The notes under the pieces: model-generated
Databases searched by the model: none
Told to the model about the DNA's origin: nothing
Seen by the model: the letters and a program-made list of their open reading frames with translations, nothing else
NCBI RefSeq assembly: GCF_030694375.1
Contig: NZ_JAUXYL010000048.1
Location: 1-33,001, forward strand
Length of the DNA stretch: 33,001 nt
Reading direction: 5' to 3'
DNA from: Algoriphagus sp.
GTDB taxonomy: Bacteria; Bacteroidota; Bacteroidia; Cytophagales; Cyclobacteriaceae
Position numbers and translations under genes: made by a program
Part shown: one piece after another, positions 22,051 to 29,041 of the stretch
Numbering within the stretch: the stretch's first letter is position 1
Layout of the letters: every line of letters starts with the position of its first letter

Positions 22051-23853
22051 ATGAAAGATCAAAGACCTGTAGTCATACTCATCTTTATTTTTCTGGTGAG
22101 CATAATCCTGCTTATCAGGCTTTTCATGATTCAAGTCGTGGATGACAGCTTTATGAAACGGGCTGAAAGCAACGCTATACAGCGAATCGTGGACCATCCC
22201 TACCGTGGACTCGTCTACGACCGAAACGGGAAGCTTTTGGTCTTCAACAATCCGATCTTTGATGTCATGATTGTGCCCAAGGAATTTAAAGTAGGCGACA
22301 CCACACGTTTTTGCGAACTTTTCAAAATTTCCAAAGAGCAACTGATCGAATCATACACATCGGCAAGAAAATATTCCTCAGTAAAGCCATCCACATTCAT
22401 CAAGCAAATCTCCACGAGAGATTTTGCCAGAATTCAGGATTTTTTGGTTGACTATCCGGGACTATTCATCATGACCCGTGCCGTCCGGTCTTATCCGAAT
22501 GCCACTGCAGGCCATGCCTTGGGTTACATCGGTGAAATCAGTTCTACGCAACTCGAGCGGGATACCCTGAAATACTATTCACAGGGTGACTATGTGGGAT
22601 TGAGCGGCATGGAGCGGTATTACGAAAACGAACTCCGAGGAAAAAAAGGGGTCAAATACAAAATGGTCAATGTCCGTGGTGTGGACAAAGGCCCCTTCAA
22701 GGATGGGGAGTACGATACGGCATCCGTTGCCGGAAAGAACATCACCTCCACTATCGACATGGATCTTCAACTCTATGGCGAAATGTTGATGGCCGGTAAA
22801 ACTGGGTCTGTGGTGGCTATTGAACCCGGAACAGGAGAAATCTTGGCGATGATCTCAGCTCCATTTTATGATCCTAACAACTTGACGGGAGCTGACTTTT
22901 CGAAAAACTACCGGAAGCTAAACAATGATCCGATCAAGCCCCTTTTCAACCGACCGATTATGGCGACATACCCTCCGGGATCCATTTTCAAAATTGTGCA
23001 AAGTTTGGTCGGTTTACAAAAAGGCATCTTGTTTCCCGAAACCACTTTCGCCTGCAACAGATCCCTGGTGGCCTGTCACAATCACCCAAACCCTGTCAAT
23101 CTCTTTGGGGCCATCCGAAACTCCTGCAATCCATACTACCATCAGGCATTTCGTCAGATTATCAATCGGGAAGTCTCCAGCAACACCTTCAAAGACACAC
23201 AGATCGGACTTGATGAATGGAGAGAAAGTGTGATGAAATTTGGACTCGGAGGAACGCTCGGAGTAGACATGACCAATGAAAAAGGAGGCTCCATTCCATC
23301 GAGTAAGCTATATGACCGGGTGTATGGAGTAGGCCGCTGGAAGTATTCGACCATTTACTCGCTTTCTATTGGTCAGGGAGAAATGCTGGTCACTCCGCTA
23401 CAGATGGCAAATCTTGCGGCTATTTTTGCAAATAAAGGCTTTTATTACACCCCTCACCTAATCAAAGAAATAGACGGTGATCCTACCTTGATTCCTGCGC
23501 GATATCAGATCAAAAATGAAGTAGGCATAGATGCCAAACATTTTGATCTCATTCAGGATGCAATGGCTGAGGCTCTCTATGGTACAGCAAACCGTGCGGT
23601 GCTGAAAGATTTGGTCATTGCAGGCAAAACAGGAACCGCTCAAAATCCGCATGGTGAGGATCACTCGGTTTTCATTGCTTTTGCGCCGAAGGACAATCCA
23701 AAGATTGCCATAGTAGTGTATGTGGAAAATGCCGGATGGGGTGGAAGAGCAGCTGCAAGTACCGCCTCGCTGATGATTGAAAAATATCTGAAAGGTACCA
23801 TCACACGTCCTGCGCTTCAGGACTATGTTTTAGCCGGAAACTTTATCTACTGA
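22051..23853 (+). CDS. mrdA: Penicillin-binding protein 2 (elongation-specific transpeptidase)
   Basis: Class B PBP that cross-links peptidoglycan in the elongation complex with RodA. 600 residues. An N-terminal membrane anchor (about 7-27) is followed by the dimerisation/pedestal domain (RGLVYDRNGKLL, ALGYIGEIS, GLSGMERYYE), then the transpeptidase. The active-site triad is S311-I-F-K314 (in YPPGSIFK), S358-C-N360, and K526-T-G-T. The stop overlaps the rodA start by one base (TGATG), as expected for a functional pair. Beta-lactam binding follows from the family. Confidence 0.97.
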   Translation: MKDQRPVVILIFIFLVSIILLIRLFMIQVVDDSFMKRAESNAIQRIVDHPYRGLVYDRNGKLLVFNNPIFDVMIVPKEFKVGDTTRFCELFKISKEQLIESYTSARKYSSVKPSTFIKQISTRDFARIQDFLVDYPGLFIMTRAVRSYPNATAGHALGYIGEISSTQLERDTLKYYSQGDYVGLSGMERYYENELRGKKGVKYKMVNVRGVDKGPFKDGEYDTASVAGKNITSTIDMDLQLYGEMLMAGKTGSVVAIEPGTGEILAMISAPFYDPNNLTGADFSKNYRKLNNDPIKPLFNRPIMATYPPGSIFKIVQSLVGLQKGILFPETTFACNRSLVACHNHPNPVNLFGAIRNSCNPYYHQAFRQIINREVSSNTFKDTQIGLDEWRESVMKFGLGGTLGVDMTNEKGGSIPSSKLYDRVYGVGRWKYSTIYSLSIGQGEMLVTPLQMANLAAIFANKGFYYTPHLIKEIDGDPTLIPARYQIKNEVGIDAKHFDLIQDAMAEALYGTANRAVLKDLVIAGKTGTAQNPHGEDHSVFIAFAPKDNPKIAIVVYVENAGWGGRAAASTASLMIEKYLKGTITRPALQDYVLAGNFIY

Positions 23854-25127
23854 TGCGGGAAGCTGACATACAAATCAACCGGGTAGACTGGATCACGGTG
23901 TCGATTTATTTCGCACTGGTGACCATTGGCTGGTTTAATATTTATGCCGCTGTGTATGATAGCCAAGTTGAAAAAAGCATTTTTGATGTTTCCATCAATT
24001 CGGGTATCCAGTTAGTTTGGATTGGGACAGCCATTGTGTTGATTACCATCATCATGGTGGCAGACTCCCGGTTTTTTGAGAATCTATCTTTGGTTATTTA
24101 CCTGATATTTATGGTTCTCCTCATTCTCACTCCATTCGTGGGAAAGGAAGTAAATGGGCAAACGCTCTCCATTGGCTTTGGAAGCTTCCGTATTCAGCCA
24201 GGGGAATTTGCGAAGTTTGCCACGGCGCTCGCTTTGGCAAAAGTCATGGAGCGGCCGACTTTTGACCTTTCGAAAAAGAACTATCAGCTGATTGCCTTCG
24301 GGGTTCTTTTGCTCCCTGTGATCCTGATTATCCTGCAACCTGACACAGGTACCGCTATGGTATATTTTGCCATGTTGCTGATGTTTTATCGCGAAGGACT
24401 TCCTTCCAGTTATTTTGTCTTGGGCTTCGGGATGATAGCAGTCACCCTATTGGCTTTGGGAGTGGAAAACAATCTGTACTTAGCTGGAGCAGTTATAGCA
24501 ATTACCCTTATTTTAATTTTTCTTGGAAAAAGGACCTGGCAGCGAATTTTAGCTTTCTCCCTGATCGGATTGGGATTGATCGCCTACATCTATTCCTTGG
24601 ATTTTGTGGTGTCCAAACTCCCTCCACATCAGCAAAATCGAATCATGGTACTCTTCAACCCCAATTTGGATCCATTGGGTGTAGGCTGGAACGTGACTCA
24701 ATCCAAGATTGCAATCGGATCAGGTGGATTATTAGGGAAAGGTTATTTGGAAGGAACCCAGACAAAATTTGATTTTGTTCCGGAGCAACATACAGATTTT
24801 ATCTTTTGCACACTTGGTGAAGAATTTGGATGGATAGGAAGCTTGGTGGTGATCAGTCTTTTCACCGGACTCTTGTATCGCCTAATCATTATGGCCGAAC
24901 GACAAAAGACTAGATTTACCAGAATTTATGGCTATTGCGTGGTCTCCATCTTACTTTTCCACTTTATGATCAATATCGCAATGACTATTGGCTTATTTCC
25001 TGTGGTGGGGATTCCACTGCCTTTTTTCAGCTACGGAGGATCCTCACTTTGGTCATTTACTGTGCTGTTGTTCATTTTTATCAAAATGGACTCGTCCAGA
25101 GCAACTCAATTGGGGAGATTGGGATAA
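23853..25127 (+). CDS. rodA: SEDS-family peptidoglycan glycosyltransferase RodA
   Basis: Multi-pass inner-membrane glycan polymerase of the elongation complex, partner of PBP2. 424 residues with about ten membrane helices. SEDS motifs: LQPDTGTAMVYF, a GKGYLEGTQTKFDFVPEQHTDFIF loop segment (Asp307 and Asp315 in the conserved extracellular loop that holds the catalytic Asp in this family), and GIPLPFFSYGGSSLW near the end. Last gene of the mre operon, followed by a strong bidirectional terminator. Confidence 0.96.
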   Translation: MREADIQINRVDWITVSIYFALVTIGWFNIYAAVYDSQVEKSIFDVSINSGIQLVWIGTAIVLITIIMVADSRFFENLSLVIYLIFMVLLILTPFVGKEVNGQTLSIGFGSFRIQPGEFAKFATALALAKVMERPTFDLSKKNYQLIAFGVLLLPVILIILQPDTGTAMVYFAMLLMFYREGLPSSYFVLGFGMIAVTLLALGVENNLYLAGAVIAITLILIFLGKRTWQRILAFSLIGLGLIAYIYSLDFVVSKLPPHQQNRIMVLFNPNLDPLGVGWNVTQSKIAIGSGGLLGKGYLEGTQTKFDFVPEQHTDFIFCTLGEEFGWIGSLVVISLFTGLLYRLIIMAERQKTRFTRIYGYCVVSILLFHFMINIAMTIGLFPVVGIPLPFFSYGGSSLWSFTVLLFIFIKMDSSRATQLGRLG

Positions 25128-25201
25128 TCCTGAGTTCGATATGCGGAGACACAAACCGGGCGAGTTTTGCAGCAAGGCAATTGGGAAGATGGCATCAATC
25201 T

Positions 25202-25237
25202 AAAAAAAAGGAGCGGCCTCAACCGCTCCTTTTTTTA
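25202..25237. terminator. Bidirectional terminator between rodA and the convergent gene
   Basis: A GGAGCGG/CCGCTCC stem (25210-25216 and 25223-25229) with a 6-nt loop is flanked by A8 on the left and T7 on the right, so it works in both directions. It closes the mre operon on the plus strand and the gene ending at 25241 on the minus strand. Confidence 0.92.
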
Positions 25238-25240
25238 GGT

Positions 25241-26356
25241 TTAATCTGAATGTTTTCTGTAGACCAGCTGCATAAATTCCCGCACCGCGTCCGATTCCGT
25301 TTCCCAGCCCAACTCTGACACAAACCTTGTGTTGATTAGGTCAACTGCGGAATCAAAAGATCCTGCTTCATCAATCGCCTTAAGGGCATGTCGGAGCAAG
25401 TCAGCATTTCCGTCAAAAAGCTCTTTGGTAAACATAAACCGCTGATTGAGTGCAAGACTTTCAGAAAGTTCTCCCATGATCCCTTTCATTCCTTTATAGG
25501 TCTCGGTCGCAAAATGTGCTTTCAACTTCGATGCATTGAGTTGGGTGCCATTGCTTGTGATTGTGGTTTTTTCTACCTGTAAATATGTTGCCACTTCCTT
25601 TTCAGGCAAAGGTTCATGGATAGGAAGCGTGGCTTCTCGAACAGGCTCACTTTTATCTACCGTGTCAAAAAAGGATCCGTCTGCGGTCTCAGCTTTGATG
25701 GTAGGTTTGGGAACAGAAGCAGATTCATATTCTCCTGCCCCTAAATACAGGTCAGAATCGAAAGCTTTGATATCTCCCAATGTGGCCAGTAAAAGATTGA
25801 CCGATTCCAGAGAATCCTTGACCACTTGGTAGTTGGCGGCAATCGCTCTCAGATAGGAATCCGAATCATGACCAAACCCCGTTTTGTCAATCAAAAACAG
25901 AATCACCCTATCATGCCATTTGTAGTACTTCTTATTTTCCCTGAGAAAATCATTAATCTTTCCCTGAGGCGCTTTGTTGATTTCTTTTTGATAGAAGGAC
26001 ACTGGATCTGTGGCTACCTGGATAGCCTGAGTGACGGCGGTTTTGACCATTGGTTCCAAATTAGAACGCTCCACCTTAATCCTGCGGGATAGCACATTCA
26101 TAAATTGAGTCAAGGCATCATGCACCCCTATATCCCGGTAATCAAAGTAAGGGCTGCTTTTCAGCTTGGCTAATTCTTCCTGCCAAAGTTCAAAAAGACG
26201 TTTGATAATAAAAAAATTGACCTGTGTACTGCTCGTCAACTGAATGATTTCTTGGCCCGTAATAAATTGTCGGCCTGAGAAAAATCGCTCACAAACTAGC
26301 TGTGCATATTCACGAGAATAATTTTCTAAATAATTGCTGTTAATTTGAACTGTCAT
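25241..26356 (-). CDS. Hypothetical protein, mainly helical, 371 residues
   Basis: Not recognised. The first ~200 residues look helical and cytoplasmic (FFIIKRLFELWQEELAKLK, FLRENKKYYKWHDRVILFLI). A middle acidic/Pro-containing linker follows (about 205-265), then a C-terminal helical domain (GMKGIMGELSESLALNQRFM, ALKAIDEAGSFDSAVDLINT) that resembles a small bundle. No signal peptide or membrane helix. It is divergent from ferredoxin-tdk, with only 33 bp between start codons, and its likely -7 box TACGTTTG (26386-26379) lies next to the ferredoxin start. Coding quality is convincing. Confidence 0.8.
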   Translation of the reverse strand: MTVQINSNYLENYSREYAQLVCERFFSGRQFITGQEIIQLTSSTQVNFFIIKRLFELWQEELAKLKSSPYFDYRDIGVHDALTQFMNVLSRRIKVERSNLEPMVKTAVTQAIQVATDPVSFYQKEINKAPQGKINDFLRENKKYYKWHDRVILFLIDKTGFGHDSDSYLRAIAANYQVVKDSLESVNLLLATLGDIKAFDSDLYLGAGEYESASVPKPTIKAETADGSFFDTVDKSEPVREATLPIHEPLPEKEVATYLQVEKTTITSNGTQLNASKLKAHFATETYKGMKGIMGELSESLALNQRFMFTKELFDGNADLLRHALKAIDEAGSFDSAVDLINTRFVSELGWETESDAVREFMQLVYRKHSD

Positions 26357-26378
26357 GAGTAGGTCTTGTTTTCAAATG

Positions 26379-26386
26379 CAAACGTA
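26379..26386 (-). promoter_or_regulatory. -7 promoter box of the 371-residue hypothetical gene
   Basis: The minus strand reads TACGTTTG, an exact TAnnTTTG match, 22 bases before the ATG at 26356. The matching upstream element would fall inside the ferredoxin coding start, so the two divergent transcription units must overlap here. Confidence 0.4.
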
Positions 26387-26389
26387 GAA

Positions 26390-26716
26390 ATGCCCCGAAT
26401 AGTCATTGAAAACCTGAGAAATCTTAGTATTTATTCGGAGGACACTGATCGTAAAGTTATCGAAATTATTCATGAAAACGGTACGGATTGGATGCATGCC
26501 TGCGGGAAAAAAGGGCGCTGTACCACCTGTAAAATGATCGTGGTGCGCGGAATGGAAAATTTAAGTCCAGAAACTGAACGGGAACTAGTTTACAGAAGCC
26601 AAAATCGACTCAGATCAAACGAGCGGCTTTCCTGTCAAAGTCAAGTTCTGAAGGACGAGCTTATCATCCGTGTCGCTGATGTCAATAAATTCCCTCATAT
26701 AGATTATACTAAGTAA
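26390..26716 (+). CDS. 2Fe-2S ferredoxin
   Basis: Plant/adrenodoxin-type ferredoxin of 108 residues that carries one electron. Ligands are Cys38, Cys44, Cys47 and Cys82 (C-x5-C-x2-C-x34-C; HACGKKGRCTTCKM and LSCQSQ). The ATG at 26390 (MPRIVIENL) is preferred over an upstream TTG, because the fold starts at that strand. tdk follows 2 bp after its stop, so the two are very likely co-transcribed, although no functional link between them is obvious. Redox partner unknown. Confidence 0.92.
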   Translation: MPRIVIENLRNLSIYSEDTDRKVIEIIHENGTDWMHACGKKGRCTTCKMIVVRGMENLSPETERELVYRSQNRLRSNERLSCQSQVLKDELIIRVADVNKFPHIDYTK

Positions 26717-26718
26717 TA

Positions 26719-27303
26719 ATGTTTATAGAACCTTCCCTAAACAGCCGTAGACAAACCGATCGAAAGGGACAGATCGAGGTGATTTGTGGCTCCATGTTTT
26801 CCGGGAAAACAGAAGAATTGATCCGAAGACTGAATCGGGCGCGATTGGCCCGACTCAAGGTAGAAATCTTCAAACCCTCTGTGGACAAACGCTATCATGA
26901 CTTGGATGTCGTGTCCCACAACGAAAACAGCATCCGTTCCACTCCGGTAAATTTCGCAGGAGACATTTTACTGTTGGCAGGGGATTGTGATGTGGTGGGA
27001 ATAGATGAGGCACAGTTTTTCGATGAAGAAATTGTCCGTGTAGTGCAGTTGCTGGCCAATAAAGGAAAGCGGGTGATCATGGCAGGTTTGGATATGGATT
27101 TTGAAGGAAAGCCCTTTGAACCCATGCCGAGGTTGATGGCAATCGCTGAATATGTCACCAAAGTTCACGCGATCTGTATGAAATGCGGGGATTTGGCCGC
27201 TTTTTCTTTAAGGCTTTCAGAAGCAAAAGAGAAAGTGGTACTTGGAGAAAAGGAAAGCTATGAGGCGAGATGTCGCAGATGTTTTTTTGAGGATAAGAAG
27301 TGA
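26719..27303 (+). CDS. tdk: Thymidine kinase (type II)
   Basis: Salvage enzyme phosphorylating thymidine to dTMP. 194 residues. Walker A is GSMFSGKT (24-31), then DEAQFF (96-101) with catalytic Glu97, the nucleoside-binding lasso region, and a structural zinc site Cys153/Cys156 and Cys185/Cys188 (CMKC and CRRC). A short polar N-terminal extension of ~17 residues precedes the core. It follows ferredoxin by 2 bp. Downstream is the repeat mosaic; no clear intrinsic terminator was found. Confidence 0.96.
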   Translation: MFIEPSLNSRRQTDRKGQIEVICGSMFSGKTEELIRRLNRARLARLKVEIFKPSVDKRYHDLDVVSHNENSIRSTPVNFAGDILLLAGDCDVVGIDEAQFFDEEIVRVVQLLANKGKRVIMAGLDMDFEGKPFEPMPRLMAIAEYVTKVHAICMKCGDLAAFSLRLSEAKEKVVLGEKESYEARCRRCFFEDKK

Positions 27304-27505
27304 TGGATGACCGATGTCGGGTGAGTTTTATTGGAAAATTGAAAGATTGGAAAATTAAGAGTGCAGCCAGAAATGAACGTGGGCTGAAATGGTTAATGGA
27401 TAGTGGTGTGCAGACAGTTGGGTCAGGTCGAGCGGAGTCGATGCACGGAACCTAGTATCTGGTATCAAGAGTCAAGACGGGAGACCGAAGACGGAAGTAG
27501 AGGAA
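27304..27505. repeat. Short-period low-complexity repeats after tdk
   Basis: No gene. 27331-27354 is three 8-mers of the type TTGGAAAA/TTGAAAGA. 27421-27450 holds a TCGA-GCGGAG-TCGA element inside GGTCAGG...GGAACC-like flanks. From about 27452 the sequence falls into 7-base units (AGTATCT, GGTATCA, AGAGTCA, AGACGGG, AGACCGA, AGACGGA). Looks like degenerate simple repeats and a REP-like element. Confidence 0.7.
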
Positions 27506-28080
27506 AGAATTGTAAGTCGTAAATAGTAAGAGGTAAATAGTGAAGAGGTCCAAAAAAAGCGAAGCTTTTTGCCTCTGTGCCCTTGAAAAAAGCCAACTAC
27601 TACTCAAAAACCAAAAAGTCCTTAACGAGGCAACCCAAAGTCTTCCTTAAAAAACTCCGTGTACTCTTTGCGGTAAAAAAGGCAAACGGGAGAGGGAGGT
27701 AAGAATTGTAAGTCGTAAATAGTAAGTGGTAAATAGTGAAGAGGTCCAAAAAAAAGCGAAGCTTCTAGCCTTTGTGTACTTGAAAAAAAAATCTACTACT
27801 GGAAAATCAAAAAGTCCTTAACAAGGTAACCCAAAGTCTTCCTTAAAAAACTCCGTGTACTTTGCGGTAAAAAAGGCAAACGGGAGAGGGAGGGAAGAAT
27901 TGTAAGTCGTAAATAGTAAAAAGTAAGTAGTGTTCCTGAAAAGCGAAGCTTTTAGCCTCTGTGCCCTTGAGAAAAGCCAACTACTACTCAAAAACCAAAA
28001 AGTCCTTAACGAGGTAACCCAAAGTCTTCCTTAAAAAACTCCGTGTACTTTGTGGTTAAAAAAATGGAGACGGGAGAAAG
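27506..28080. repeat. Three tandem ~195-bp direct repeats between tdk and recO
   Basis: Units start at 27506, 27702 and 27896 (periods 196 and 194), each beginning AGAATTGTAAGTCGTAAATA. Each unit holds a heptad-periodic head (GTAAGTC, GTAAATA, GTAAGAG...), a hairpin around AAGC-GAA-GCTT (in unit 1 AAAAAGC/GCTTTTT at 27554-27570 inside GAGG/CCTC), an AAAAGTCCTTAAC block, and a CTCCGTGTACTTTGCGG block. The third copy is shorter and diverges at its end. No open frame is conserved across the units. Confidence 0.9.
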
Positions 28081-28083
28081 GGG

Positions 28084-28146
28084 CCGATGTCCGATTCCCA
28101 ATGTTGAATTTCAAATCTCAAATTTCGAATCTTATACCTTCAATCC
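28084..28146. repeat. Heptanucleotide-periodic sequence abutting recO
   Basis: Nine consecutive 7-base units with loose consensus CnAATnT (CCGATGT, CCGATTC, CCAATGT, TGAATTT, CAAATCT, CAAATTT, CGAATCT, TATACCT, TCAATCC) run up to one base before the recO ATG at 28148. This explains the spurious in-frame extension upstream of recO. Confidence 0.7.
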
Positions 28147-28147
28147 A

Positions 28148-28837
28148 ATGATCCGTAAAACTTCAGGATTAGTGCTCAGTTCGATCCGATACAAGGACAC
28201 GAGCATTATTGTGAAGATTTTCACCCGTGAACTGGGTCTTAAGTCTTACCTGATCAATGGGGTAAGAAGCATGGGGAAAGGCTCCAAAATGGCACTTTAT
28301 CAACCACTGACTTTACTGGACTTAGTGGTGTATAACAAAGAGAATTCCGGGTTGCAGCGAATTTCGGAAGCCAAACTGCAACGAGCTCATCAGCGGATTC
28401 CGTTTGATTTTTCCAGAACAAGCATCGCCCTTTTCATGACCGAAGTGATCAATCGCAGTATTTATGAAAACTATCAGAATGAATCACTCTATGATTTTCT
28501 TTCCGAAAGCGTTGTCATTCTGGATCAGGGTGAAACACTTCTCTCCCATTACCCCTTGGTGTTTTTGATCGAAAAGGCGAAATTTCTTGGCATTGCTCCG
28601 GAAGAGGCCGAAGGCTTTATTTTGGAATCAGACAAGCAACCTTTTACAAATCAGGAGCTTCCGCTCACCTTGGAATACCTGAAAAACCTTTTGGAAGAAA
28701 AGTATCATTGTGCCCACAAAATTCCCGTAATTATCCGGAGAAAACTTCTTGATCACCTACTCGACTTCTATGCCCAACAGATGGAAAATCCCAGTGCTTT
28801 CAAATCACTTGCGGTGATCAGACAGGTAATGGAGTGA
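28148..28837 (+). CDS. recO: DNA repair protein RecO
   Basis: Mediator of the RecF pathway that loads RecA on SSB-coated DNA and anneals strands. 229 residues from the ATG at 28148 (MIRKTSGLVLSSIRYKDTS), the normal N-terminus. An N-terminal OB-fold (about 1-80; IVKIFTRELGLKSYLINGVR) is followed by the helical C-terminal domain (EVINRSIYENYQNESLYDFL). The four-Cys zinc motif of some RecO proteins is absent. Upstream in-frame starts lie in repeat sequence and were rejected. No promoter was recognised in that repeat region. Confidence 0.93.
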   Translation: MIRKTSGLVLSSIRYKDTSIIVKIFTRELGLKSYLINGVRSMGKGSKMALYQPLTLLDLVVYNKENSGLQRISEAKLQRAHQRIPFDFSRTSIALFMTEVINRSIYENYQNESLYDFLSESVVILDQGETLLSHYPLVFLIEKAKFLGIAPEEAEGFILESDKQPFTNQELPLTLEYLKNLLEEKYHCAHKIPVIIRRKLLDHLLDFYAQQMENPSAFKSLAVIRQVME

Positions 28838-28877
28838 AGGACCTGACTTTCAAAAAACTATAACATCAAACAAAAAA

Positions 28878-28909
28878 TTTGTTAAATCCAAAAGCATCGG
28901 TTAATATTG
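28878..28909 (+). promoter_or_regulatory. Promoter of rho
   Basis: TTTG (28878-28881), 20 nt, then TAATATTG (28902-28909), one mismatch from TAnnTTTG and with the same spacing as the rimP promoter. The predicted start near 28916 gives a leader of about 125 nt. Confidence 0.5.
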
Positions 28910-28928
28910 TGTCATCACCGTGTATGAA

Positions 28929-28950
28929 CAAGTCAGCCCGCTTTGACTTG
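28929..28950 (+). promoter_or_regulatory. Hairpin in the rho leader
   Basis: A 7-bp stem CAAGTCA/TGACTTG with an 8-nt loop is followed by AGCTTTTCC; a further GAGC/GCTC pairing is possible at 28950-28977. Rho is autoregulated in enteric bacteria through its leader; a similar role here is inference only. Confidence 0.45.
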
Positions 28951-29041
28951 AGCTTTTCCTGCAGACCTTTTTTGCTCAGAAAATCAGACACGTTCCCAAA
29001 TAGCACATTTTACAATATCTTATTTATTTCATACCCTCTTT

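Noticed and set aside
27506..28080. CRISPR array
   Set aside because: Repeats are ~195 bp and contiguous, with no unique spacers and no cas genes nearby.
28043..28147. 35-residue N-terminal extension of RecO
   Set aside because: The extension is encoded by heptad-periodic repeat DNA; the ATG at 28148 gives the normal RecO N-terminus.
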